Below are positions 26,161 to 34,104 of a DNA stretch of 64,000 bases, piece after piece; position 1 is the first letter of the stretch; each line of letters opens with the position of its first letter. Made by a program: the position numbers and the translations under genes. This DNA is from JBGPHT01 sp041484525 (GTDB lineage: Bacteria; Acidobacteriota; Terriglobia; Bryobacterales; Bryobacteraceae), in NCBI GenBank assembly GCA_041484525.1, contig JBGPHT010000007.1, positions 1-64,000 on the forward strand. The letters run 5' to 3'. The notes under the pieces were generated by a model. The model saw only the letters and a list, made by a program, of their open reading frames with translations, was not told the origin of the DNA and made no database searches.

Positions 26161-27027
26161 GTGATCTGGCATGACGTGCGAGACCCGAACGATCCGGAGT
26201 TGGACGCCCTGGCGGAGCGATATCACCTGCACCCGCTGCATATCGAGGACTGCCGCCATGGCAACCAGCGGGCCAAGGTCGAGGACGGCGCCGATTACAT
26301 TTTCGTCGTCTTGAAGCCGGCACACGTCGATGATGCCGGCGAAGTGCATATCACGGATTTGGATTTATTTCTGGGCCGCGATTACCTGATCACCGTCCAG
26401 GAAGGCGAGTGCCCGGCGGTTCGCACACACCTCGACCAACTGCATGCCGCCGCCAATCCGGCGCGTGCCGACCAGCTCTTCTACAAAGTCATGGACGGTG
26501 TGGTCGACGCATACCTGCCGGCCCTCGATTGGTTCAGCGAGACCATCGATCGCATCGAGGACGTGGTTCTCGAGAAGCCGTCGCCACAGACGCTGCAGAG
26601 TATCTTCGAAGCCAAGCGAGGCTTGATCGAGCTGCGGCGCGTCTTGAGCAACACGCGTGATGTGGCGGGCCACCTCCAGCGGATCGAGACCGAATTAATC
26701 CAGCGCGATCTTTGGCCCTATCTGCGGGACGTGTACGATCACCTGGCTCGCAATATGGACACGGTGGAGACGCAGCGCGACCTGCTCACCGGCGCGATGG
26801 ACATCTACCTTTCGAGTGTTGCCAATCGCACCAACCAGGTGATGAAGGTGTTGACGGTGCTCGGCACTATCGCGCTGCCGTCGGTGGTGATCTCCGGCTT
26901 TTTCGGCATGAACACGAAAGGCCTGCCGTGGGTCGAGTCGCCGCAGGCCACGTTGATCGCACTTGGCCTGATGTTGGGGGCGACCGCGGGCCTGCTTCTG
27001 TTGCTCAAGAGGTTCGATTGGTTTTGA
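26161..27027 (+). CDS. corA: CorA-family magnesium/divalent-cation transporter
   Basis: A 288-residue inner-membrane channel for Mg2+ or other divalent cations. The GTG at 26161 has a GGAG site 5 nt upstream. The cytoplasmic N-terminal domain (HPLHIEDCRHGNQRAKVED) leads to the long stalk helix, then two transmembrane helices with the signature GFFGMN motif in the connecting segment (GFFGMNTKGLPW) and a basic C-terminal tail. The length is shorter than E. coli CorA (316) but normal for the family. It shares a 69-bp divergent intergenic region with the exported-protein gene at 26091. Confidence 0.95.
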   Translation: MIWHDVRDPNDPELDALAERYHLHPLHIEDCRHGNQRAKVEDGADYIFVVLKPAHVDDAGEVHITDLDLFLGRDYLITVQEGECPAVRTHLDQLHAAANPARADQLFYKVMDGVVDAYLPALDWFSETIDRIEDVVLEKPSPQTLQSIFEAKRGLIELRRVLSNTRDVAGHLQRIETELIQRDLWPYLRDVYDHLARNMDTVETQRDLLTGAMDIYLSSVANRTNQVMKVLTVLGTIALPSVVISGFFGMNTKGLPWVESPQATLIALGLMLGATAGLLLLLKRFDWF

Positions 27028-27044
27028 GCAGGCTAAAGCGGTCC

Positions 27045-27125
27045 TGACCGCGGTTCGGTCACGACGAAGAATAACCGCAGTGTTTGCAATACCGGAAGGC
27101 GTCTTCGTGACCGCGGTGCGGTCAC
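27045..27125. repeat. Inverted pair of hairpin repeats between corA and gph
   Basis: Two related hairpins in opposite orientation occupy the convergent gap: TGACCG-N5-CGGTCA at 27045-27061 and GTGACCGC-GGT-GCGGTCAC at 27107-27125, each flanked on the inner side by GACGAAGA/TCTTC. The second overlaps the gph stop codon. The layout resembles a BIME/REP element and could act as a bidirectional terminator, though no U run follows. Confidence 0.65.
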
Positions 27126-27772
27126 GGGCGCGCCAGCACCCACTCTGCCAGGTCTTCCATGCGATCCACCGTCAACTCCGGCGCCGGGTCCGCCAGCGTC
27201 TCCGGGGCGAAGCCGTAGGTCACGCCGCAGCATGGAATTCCGGCGTTGCGCGCGGTCTGCACGTCCACGCCGCTGTCGCCGATCATGAGCGTGCGGTCGC
27301 GTCCGGCGCCGGTTTCGCTGCGGAGCGCCTCGACGCCGATCGGGTTCGGCTTCTTGAACTCGAAGCTGTTGCCGCCATAGACGCGGAAGAAATGGCCGCC
27401 CACGCCGAGCGCTTCCACAATCGCGCGGCTGACGTTGACGGGCTTGTTGGTCAGCACCGCCATCCGCTTGCCCGCCTCCGCCAGCCGGTCGAGCGACGCC
27501 TTGACGCCCGGATAGAGAACCGTGTAATCGAGCTTGTGATCGCGATAGTATTCGAGGAAGAATTCGAGCGCCTCCTCGACCTCGGCTTCCGTAGCCTGTT
27601 CGCCGAGGGCGCGCCGGATCAGCACCGGCGCCCCATTGCCGACGTAAGAGTACACGCGCTCGTGTTCGAGCGCCGGCATCCTCATGTGGGCGCGGGTGGC
27701 ATTCACCGAGTGCGCCAGGTCGAGCTTGGAATCGATCAGGGTTCCGTCGAGATCGAAGATGAGCAGGTCCAT
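27122..27772 (-). CDS. gph: Phosphoglycolate phosphatase-like HAD hydrolase
   Basis: A 216-residue haloacid-dehalogenase-fold phosphatase that usually hydrolyses 2-phosphoglycolate formed by DNA repair. The nucleophile motif is MDLLIFDLDGTLIDSK (Asp7/Asp9), motif II is AVLTNKP, and motifs III/IV are KKPNP and MIGDSGVDVQTARNAG. A typical Gph cap domain (VGNGAPVLIRRALG) is present. Start ATG 27772 was chosen over upstream in-frame ATGs because the motif I strand begins there. It starts 2 bp downstream of the restriction endonuclease gene. Confidence 0.9.
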   Translation of the reverse strand: MDLLIFDLDGTLIDSKLDLAHSVNATRAHMRMPALEHERVYSYVGNGAPVLIRRALGEQATEAEVEEALEFFLEYYRDHKLDYTVLYPGVKASLDRLAEAGKRMAVLTNKPVNVSRAIVEALGVGGHFFRVYGGNSFEFKKPNPIGVEALRSETGAGRDRTLMIGDSGVDVQTARNAGIPCCGVTYGFAPETLADPAPELTVDRMEDLAEWVLARP

Positions 27773-27774
27773 GC

Positions 27775-28686
27775 CTATTTCTTGGTTGCCTGAATCCAGT
27801 TGAGCATAGCGTCGAGATCGTGGGCCCAAAACAGCGTCAGGCCGCGATGCTGCGCCTCCACCAGGTTGTGAAGCTTGTAAACACCGCTCAACACCGCGGC
27901 GGGCACAGTTTGCTTGAGGCCGAAGTCTCGAACCCAGGCTTCTGCTTTGGCCGCCGCATCGTTGTTCAGCCGCTTCACCGAGTTTACGGCAGAATTAGAC
28001 ACCTTGCACTCGACGGCCAGAATCCGGCGATCCCAGCAGCCGACCACCAAGTCGGCTTTGCGCGTGCCCAACATGCTTTCACGGCAGAATTGTCCCGGGC
28101 CAGGAGCCTCGTTGAGGGTACGAATGGCGCGCGTGGCAACCTTCTCGAACTGAGCGGCGAGCAATGTTTGCTCGACCAAAAGTTCCTGCGCTGTTTTTCC
28201 TTCATTTCTGCGCGATGCGGTGACGTGGCTGCTCGCCATCAATGCCGCGGACGCGAGGACTGCCGCGCCTTTTTCGGATTCCGTGGGTTCCCTGTTTTCG
28301 GCGACCCAGGGAAATCTCCTTCGATCCAGGCCGGTTCGCACGACTGCGACAACCCGCGCGGCCATTTCGGGATTTGCCCGCAGACGCCCGGGCGAAAGCA
28401 CCGCATCGCTCAGCGTTTTCAGATCGTCGTTAGAAATGGGAGGACCGGATAAGTAGCGGAAGGCTTCGAGCAGGCTCGGATCGGTCAGAATGGAAATCGC
28501 CGCATGGTCGAGGTGCAGAAGATCGATGCTCGCCGCCAGGAGGCGCTCGACTGCTTCCCGGTACTCACCAAACGCGCGCAGGTATGCCTCCAATGGCTCC
28601 TGCATCCGCTCCTGCCGGAACAAGTCTATCGACCTGACGCGGTTGGCCTCGAGTTCCGCGTCCGTCCACCGGGGACTCGGAATCAT
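27775..28686 (-). CDS. XamI-type type II restriction endonuclease
   Basis: A 303-residue enzyme closely resembling the XamI family along its length: PSPRWTDAELEANRVRSIDLF, EAYLRAFGEYREAV, SILTDPSLLEAFRYLSGPP, PGPGQFCRESMLGTRKADLVV and a PD-(D/E)xK-like core where RKADLVVGCWDRRILAVECK supplies Asp and ExK. XamI cuts GTCGAC, so the same target is expected but not proved. The ATG overlaps the TGA of the methylase gene (ATGA). The pair sits between gph and a fis-like gene and looks like an insertion. Confidence 0.88.
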   Translation of the reverse strand: MIPSPRWTDAELEANRVRSIDLFRQERMQEPLEAYLRAFGEYREAVERLLAASIDLLHLDHAAISILTDPSLLEAFRYLSGPPISNDDLKTLSDAVLSPGRLRANPEMAARVVAVVRTGLDRRRFPWVAENREPTESEKGAAVLASAALMASSHVTASRRNEGKTAQELLVEQTLLAAQFEKVATRAIRTLNEAPGPGQFCRESMLGTRKADLVVGCWDRRILAVECKVSNSAVNSVKRLNNDAAAKAEAWVRDFGLKQTVPAAVLSGVYKLHNLVEAQHRGLTLFWAHDLDAMLNWIQATKK

Positions 28687-30314
28687 GCTCGGTCCTGCAG
28701 CAGCATTTCGGGTCTGGGCACCAGTAGGCGCTCCATCTCGCGTGGCTCGAACTTGGTCAAGCCGCCCGCATAGGTCCGGCCGTCACTCATGCTGGTGGTT
28801 TTCGCGAGGTACGCCGCGAGTGCCAGGAGCACCTTCTCTCCGAAGTTTTCGCGTGGATAAAGGCCGTGGGCAATATTGATGTGCCGGGCCCCGGCCCGGT
28901 TGCGGACGAAAGCGGGCGGCCGGCGCGCCATATAGGTGGCGAGTATGGGAGCGGGCTCCCGAAGTCCGACAGACCACCACACCTTGCGATTGGAGGCGAT
29001 GTACCCTTTGTCTGCTCCCGCCAGCCGCGCCTTCCGGAGAAACTCCTCGATGGCCCGGAGTTCCTCGCCCTGGAAAATGGAGAGGTCGGACGGCAGGTCG
29101 ATCACTCGCTTCAGAGCCGAACAGTCGGATAGCACCGGACTGGCATCGAAAAGCTGCTTAGCACGCGTCACCGTCGGATACAACACGGAAGCGGGCAAAG
29201 CCCTTTTAAGATCTCCGGCAATCCAGATCCGGTTGGCCCCTGTTACCTGGCCGCGATGCACGCGGCAGAGTTCTCCTAATTCCACCAAACCGGAAGGAAT
29301 CTCCCTGGCTGGGCTGGTGAGGCGCGACCAACGCGTCTCGGTTTCCAGGCGGCTGCGCGGAACCGGCCCGCCGCCGTCGAGCGGCATGAGCAAATTGGAT
29401 GTGCCGGCCCTTTTCACTCGAATGCTCTTGGGCCTGGAGCCGAATTCGAAAGTGGAGATCACGGCGGTGGCGGCGGTATCGGCAAACGGTTCGGCCGTTG
29501 GCTCCACAATCGTGAGACTCTGCCCGCCCAGATCGCGGAGGAACAGATTCCGAAGCAGACTTCCGTAATTGACGTCGAGCCACTCGGCGGCGGTGATGAA
29601 ACAGCCGAGATCGCCGGGCTTTCCGTGGAGCGCCGTAGCGAGGAAAAAATGCACGTGCATTCCGGCCAACTGACTCGAAGCGTGGCCGAGTTTGGCGGCC
29701 TCCTTCGTCAGCCACTGCTTGGATTCCGAGCTGAGAACGTGGTGGCGAATGTACGGTGGATTGCCAATAAAGAGGGTTTGGCCGTCGATCGGACAGAGAT
29801 CGATCGTACGGTAGTCCCCCAGAAGCACCACGGAGCGATCCACCAATCCAGCCGCCGCCAGCGTCCCCCGGGCCAGAACCGTAGCCACGGGGTCGATGTC
29901 CACGCCGATCAACTCCGCCTCCGGAAAGGCCTTGGCGGCGGCGATCAGGAAACGCGCGGAGCCCACGCCTGGATCCACGATTCGCGCTGGCGAAGCTCCG
30001 CGGGCTTCGGCCCAGGCGACCATCGCGCGCACGATCGCCGGAGGCGTGTACACGGCTCCTTTTTGCCGCCTGACTTCCGGCACACGCAACCGGCAAAAGG
30101 TCTCGCCCAGAGGATCCTCACCCCTGCGAATAGAGCGGATGAACCACGCTGCGGTAGCGTCGTCAAAACGCGGCCTGCCGCTTTGAGCCAGGCGGCGCTC
30201 GGCTGCGCACCACCGATTCACGCTCTCGGCGCCCAGAGCCAGGGCCGCTGATATCAAACGAGCCTCGGAGTTCAACATCTGATCGGAACGACGCTCTAGC
30301 GCCAACTGATTCAT
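28683..30314 (-). CDS. DNA adenine-N6 methyltransferase of the XamI system
   Basis: A 543-residue SAM-dependent methylase that would protect host DNA. The SAM-binding motif (RIVDPGVGSARFLIAAAK) is followed by the catalytic motif NPPY in LFIGNPPYIRHHVL, the hallmark of N6-adenine methylases. The large C-terminal domain should recognise the target. The start is uncertain: ATG 30314 is listed, and ATG 30353 is also in frame, both with weak ribosome sites. Translationally coupled to the downstream endonuclease. Confidence 0.9.
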   Translation of the reverse strand: MNQLALERRSDQMLNSEARLISAALALGAESVNRWCAAERRLAQSGRPRFDDATAAWFIRSIRRGEDPLGETFCRLRVPEVRRQKGAVYTPPAIVRAMVAWAEARGASPARIVDPGVGSARFLIAAAKAFPEAELIGVDIDPVATVLARGTLAAAGLVDRSVVLLGDYRTIDLCPIDGQTLFIGNPPYIRHHVLSSESKQWLTKEAAKLGHASSQLAGMHVHFFLATALHGKPGDLGCFITAAEWLDVNYGSLLRNLFLRDLGGQSLTIVEPTAEPFADTAATAVISTFEFGSRPKSIRVKRAGTSNLLMPLDGGGPVPRSRLETETRWSRLTSPAREIPSGLVELGELCRVHRGQVTGANRIWIAGDLKRALPASVLYPTVTRAKQLFDASPVLSDCSALKRVIDLPSDLSIFQGEELRAIEEFLRKARLAGADKGYIASNRKVWWSVGLREPAPILATYMARRPPAFVRNRAGARHINIAHGLYPRENFGEKVLLALAAYLAKTTSMSDGRTYAGGLTKFEPREMERLLVPRPEMLLQDRA

Positions 30315-30383
30315 CGGATGGACTCTGCGTTTACTGTAGCTCTCGATCGCCATCCGGTGTTCCGAATCGAATCGCAACGGCGC

Positions 30384-30662
30384 CTACGCCGCGCTAGCCT
30401 TGTGCCGCTTCGGCCGGCCGGCCTTGGCGACGGGCTTGCGGCGGGCGCGCGCGCGGCCGTTCGCCAAACTGTACTCCACCATTTTTCGCTGCAGGGTGTT
30501 GCGGTGTATCCCCAGTTGCTTGGCGGCGGCGGACTGGTTGCCGTTCGAGCGTTCCAGCGAGCGGCCGATCATGCTCCGCTCCAGAATTTCGATCGCCTCC
30601 TCCAGGAAAATGCCGGCTCCGAGGAGCTGCTCCACCAGCCCCTCAAATTTTTCTTTCATCAT
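30384..30662 (-). CDS. Fis-family helix-turn-helix protein with basic tail
   Basis: A 92-residue protein. Residues about 20-62 match the Fis-type HTH that closes NtrC-class activators (IGRSLERSNGNQSAAAKQLG, HRNTLQRKMVEYSL). The tail is very basic (RARARRKPVAKAGRPKRHK) and contains a GRP core like an AT-hook. No AAA+ domain is present, so it is a stand-alone DNA-binding protein. Its 5' end overlaps the 3' end of cvpA by 20 bp, so it is in the purC-cvpA operon. Confidence 0.85.
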   Translation of the reverse strand: MMKEKFEGLVEQLLGAGIFLEEAIEILERSMIGRSLERSNGNQSAAAKQLGIHRNTLQRKMVEYSLANGRARARRKPVAKAGRPKRHKASAA

Positions 30663-31215
30663 TCTTTTTTTGATTTCCCTTCCCGGTCGCTTTTCCCCAT
30701 GCGGTCTTCACCTGCGTGTACGTCCGCCGGAAGCCTTCCTTCAGCTCGTGCGGTGCCATCGCCGTGAACACATTCGCCGCATCCACCACATACGGCGCCA
30801 GCCGCGAACGCACAACGGCGTCCGGCGGCTGCTCAGTCGGAGAAAAGGCCATGATTCCCGTTACCAGGGCCACGGCGATCAACGTCCCGCGGACCATTCC
30901 GAAACCTGCTCCGAGCGCGTGATCGAGGAACCCGAGCCCGGTTACCTTCAAAAACTTCCCCACAATGTAGCTGACGAAACTGCCGAGCAGCGCGACGGCG
31001 CAGAACACCAGAAAGAATCCGGCGAAGTTCGCCGCCGTGCGCGAACTGACATACGGTAACAGATATGCGCCGGCCATTGCATAAAACCAGATGCCCAGCA
31101 TCAGCGCCACGAACACCGACGCCAGGCCGATGACCTCGCGCGACAGCCCCTTGCGGAAACTCATCACGACGGAGGACGCCAGGATCAGCAGCAGAACTAT
31201 ATCGAACCAGTTCAT
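30643..31215 (-). CDS. cvpA: CvpA-family membrane protein
   Basis: A 190-residue inner-membrane protein with four hydrophobic helices (from MNWFDIVLLLILASSVVMSF onward) and the CvpA/colicin V production signature RKGLSREVIGLASVFVALML and LDHALGAGFGMVRGTLI. A soluble lysine-rich tail follows. In Enterobacteria CvpA is linked to purine-pathway genes and envelope stress; here too it follows purC, whose stop overlaps its ATG (ATGA). Confidence 0.88.
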   Translation of the reverse strand: MNWFDIVLLLILASSVVMSFRKGLSREVIGLASVFVALMLGIWFYAMAGAYLLPYVSSRTAANFAGFFLVFCAVALLGSFVSYIVGKFLKVTGLGFLDHALGAGFGMVRGTLIAVALVTGIMAFSPTEQPPDAVVRSRLAPYVVDAANVFTAMAPHELKEGFRRTYTQVKTAWGKATGKGNQKKNDERKI

Positions 31216-32111
31216 AGCTCGCGGCCGGTGAGCACGCGATACGCCTGGCGGTATTTTTCGCTAGTCTTGGCCGCGACTTCTTCGGAAAGCGGCGGCGCGG
31301 GCGGCTGCTTGTCCCAATGGATGGATTCGAGATAGTCGCGCACGAACTGCTTGTCGTACGAGAACTGCGCGCCGCCGGGCTGGTAGGATTCGGCGAGCCA
31401 GAAGCGCGAGGAATCGGGCGTCAGAACTTCGTCCCCCAAAACGAGCTCGTCGCCGACGAAGCCGAATTCGAACTTGGTGTCGGCGATGATGATCCCTTTG
31501 GTCTCGGCATATTGGGCCGCGCGCGTGTAGATGGCGAGCGTGAGATCGCGCAGGCGCCAAGCGAGGTCTTCGCCGACGAGCGACACGACGTGCTCGAAGG
31601 AGACGTTCTCATCGTGGCCCGTCTGCGCCTTGGTGGCCGGCGTGAAGAGAGGCTCGGGAAGCTTGTCGCTTTCGCGCAGGCCGGCCGGCAGTTGGATGCC
31701 GCACACCGTCCCGTGCTGGCGATATTCCTTCCAGCCGGACCCGGAAATGTAGCCGCGCGCCACGCACTCAATCTCGATCATGTTGGCGCGCTTCACCAGC
31801 ATGGACCGGCCTTCGAGCTGATCGCGGAAGCTCGGTAGCGGGTCGGGATAGTCGTCCACGCGCGCGGTCAGGAAGTGCGTGGGCGTGAGATCGCGCAGGA
31901 AGTCGAACCAGAAAATGGAAAGCTGCGTGAGGACGCGCCCCTTGTCCGGAATGCCCGTGGGAAGGATGTAATCGAAAGCTGAAATGCGATCGGTGGCGAC
32001 GATGAGCAGCCGGTCGCCGGCGCGATAGACGTCCCGCACTTTGCCGCGGCCGTGGCGTTCGACGCCCTTAAGATCTGTTTCCAGGATGACAGGATTCTGT
32101 GTGGAGTTCAC
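31212..32111 (-). CDS. purC: Phosphoribosylaminoimidazole-succinocarboxamide synthase
   Basis: Catalyses the ATP-dependent joining of CAIR and aspartate to SAICAR in purine synthesis. The 299-residue protein is the longer type found in many Gram-negatives and plants. Signature blocks: GRGKVRDVYRAGDRLLIVAT, RISAFDYILPTGIPDKGRVL, MIEIECVARGYISGSGWKEY and IADTKFEFGFVGDELVLGDE. Its upstream region to 32209 has no gene, so the purC-cvpA-fis operon starts here. Confidence 0.97.
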   Translation of the reverse strand: MNSTQNPVILETDLKGVERHGRGKVRDVYRAGDRLLIVATDRISAFDYILPTGIPDKGRVLTQLSIFWFDFLRDLTPTHFLTARVDDYPDPLPSFRDQLEGRSMLVKRANMIEIECVARGYISGSGWKEYRQHGTVCGIQLPAGLRESDKLPEPLFTPATKAQTGHDENVSFEHVVSLVGEDLAWRLRDLTLAIYTRAAQYAETKGIIIADTKFEFGFVGDELVLGDEVLTPDSSRFWLAESYQPGGAQFSYDKQFVRDYLESIHWDKQPPAPPLSEEVAAKTSEKYRQAYRVLTGREL

Positions 32112-32209
32112 GCATTCCTCAGACTTCAGTCGGGGGAGTAATCAAATGATAACCCGTCCAGCGCCGAAGTCAATGCGCGATTATTTCTTTTGGCTGACGA
32201 GAATCAGAT

Positions 32210-34033
32210 TTACTGTTTCTGCGTCTGCTTCGCAGTCGAAGTGTCGCCCGTCGGCCGCGGCGCGGGCTTGCTGTCGGGCGTTTTTGCGTCGGGCTTCGGA
32301 TCCGCCTTCGGCTCGATCTTCGGCACTTCGATCTTGGCCGGCGTAGGCGCGGTCACGGGCGGAGCGGGTGGGTGTTCGCGGCGCGGTTGCCCCGGGTCGA
32401 CGCGCGGAATCGGAGGAGCGCTCTGCGAAGGAACGGGCGGCGGCGCGATCGGCCCCGCGGGCGGTGGCGCCTGACTTGAGATCGGCGGATGCTCGCGTCT
32501 CGACGAAGTGGGATCGGTGGTGCGTGGAACTGGGTTCGCGGCCGGCGTCGACGATGCTGGCGTCTGTGTCGGCGTCGGAGTGGGCTTCGTCGATGGGTTG
32601 TTGTTGCCGCCGCCCCGGTTGTTGCCGCCGCGCCGCGAATAATCGGGATGTTCCGGCGGATTGACCACGATCACTCCCGTGTACACCGGCACGGGATAGA
32701 TGACTTCGATCGGCACCGGCGGCGGATATTCCGGCGGAGGACCGCTCGAAACTATGGGCGGCGGGGGCGGTTCCGGAGCGGTCGAGATCGGCGGCGGCGG
32801 TGCGTCGACGATCCCGGGAGCATTCGTCTGGAAAGTCACGCCCGGTAGATGGGGCACGACGCGCGTGCTGCCCATGCGCAGCGCGGGGCGGACGGCATCC
32901 AGACGCGACGCCACGAATGTGGGGGAGGGCATCGCGACGGCGAACACCGCGGCCGCGAGCGGCTCTTTCGGCCGCGCCGTGAAGCCCACCGGATCGATCA
33001 GGGACGATTCCGGCTGGAAGATAGCATAAGTAATGATGGCGTTGAGAAACTGGCGCGGTTGCACCAGGGGTGTCCACTGTTCTCCGGGCGCGAGCAGACC
33101 CCATCCGGCGAGGCGGGCGCCGCGCAGCCAGAAGACCTCGCCTGGTTTGAACACCGCACTCTTGCCGGGAGCCCATACCCAGCCGATGCCGTCGCGGAGC
33201 GTCCAGCGGCCGTAGTGATAGGGCAGCCAGCCCCACGTTTCGTCGCTCACCCAGGTGTAGCCGAGCGTGTCATACCAGCGCCAGCGGCCCTTCTGATACG
33301 GCAGGAAGCCGTCCTGCTGTTTGGGTTTCCATACGGCGCCGAGGTCTTCGGTCTGCACCCACTCGCCGGAGGAATCGAGGTCCAGCACGCCGTAGCGCTG
33401 CGTTACGTGGCCCGAAGAAGGTGGACTCGCGAGCGCCTGATCGCGCTGCTCGCTCCAGCCATCCAACTCGATCGCGGTGACCTCGGGGTAGAGGAAAAAG
33501 CGGGAAGGGTTCGACGGCTGCACGCGCACCGTCTTGCCCTCGCGGACATCCATCTCGACGGCGGGCGACGAAAAGCGCACAGTGCCTTCGATCACGGAGA
33601 TCTGGCTCCACTGGTCCTGCGCTTCGAAGCGCACGCGCGCGCCGCGGGAAAGCGTGATCTGCGCGCCGGGCACGGCCAGGACGAGGGAATCGCGGCCCTC
33701 GGGTTCGCCCGTGAAATACGCCACGCCGTGGTCGAGCGAAAGCAGCGTGACGCGCTGGCCGGTGGAGAGGCGGGTGTAGTCGGAGATCTCGGCCAGCGAA
33801 TCGGGACCGAGCCGCCACGCACTGCCTTCGTCCAACTCGATCTCGATCTTGGACGACGGGCCGGTGCGCATCCACGTGGATTCGGGCAGCGGCAGGTTGC
33901 GTTCGGCGGGCACCCACTGGTCGGCGGCGGTGAGTTGAACTTCCACTTTCCCATCGAACTCGCCGAGCCGGGCGTAACGGGCCTGCGCCGCGAACAGGGC
34001 GGCAGGAACTAGCAACAGCATCAAGCGCTTCAT
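32210..34033 (-). CDS. Exported FecR-like/DUF6600 protein with proline-rich tail
   Basis: 607 residues from ATG 34033 (GGAA site 7 nt upstream). A signal peptide (MKRLMLLLVPAALFA) is followed by a FecR-like beta domain (about 15-190) and by tryptophan-rich repeats typical of DUF6600 (GRWRWYDTLGYTWVSDETWG, WLPYHYGRWTLRDGIGWVWA). The last 200 residues are proline-rich with PTPTPTQTP and REHPP repeats and no hydrophobic segment. It is likely a periplasmic or cell-surface protein; ligand unknown. Confidence 0.8.
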   Translation of the reverse strand: MKRLMLLLVPAALFAAQARYARLGEFDGKVEVQLTAADQWVPAERNLPLPESTWMRTGPSSKIEIELDEGSAWRLGPDSLAEISDYTRLSTGQRVTLLSLDHGVAYFTGEPEGRDSLVLAVPGAQITLSRGARVRFEAQDQWSQISVIEGTVRFSSPAVEMDVREGKTVRVQPSNPSRFFLYPEVTAIELDGWSEQRDQALASPPSSGHVTQRYGVLDLDSSGEWVQTEDLGAVWKPKQQDGFLPYQKGRWRWYDTLGYTWVSDETWGWLPYHYGRWTLRDGIGWVWAPGKSAVFKPGEVFWLRGARLAGWGLLAPGEQWTPLVQPRQFLNAIITYAIFQPESSLIDPVGFTARPKEPLAAAVFAVAMPSPTFVASRLDAVRPALRMGSTRVVPHLPGVTFQTNAPGIVDAPPPPISTAPEPPPPPIVSSGPPPEYPPPVPIEVIYPVPVYTGVIVVNPPEHPDYSRRGGNNRGGGNNNPSTKPTPTPTQTPASSTPAANPVPRTTDPTSSRREHPPISSQAPPPAGPIAPPPVPSQSAPPIPRVDPGQPRREHPPAPPVTAPTPAKIEVPKIEPKADPKPDAKTPDSKPAPRPTGDTSTAKQTQKQ

Positions 34034-34104
34034 GAAAAGTTCCATTTCTTGCAGCACTTCAGTGACGCCCGAATGCCGCCGGGCGTTGCAGGTAAAATCG
34101 GGAA

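Noticed and set aside
30353..30377. Earlier methylase starts
   Set aside because: They lie at the edge of the previous gene and have no better ribosome site; listed start kept with doubt.
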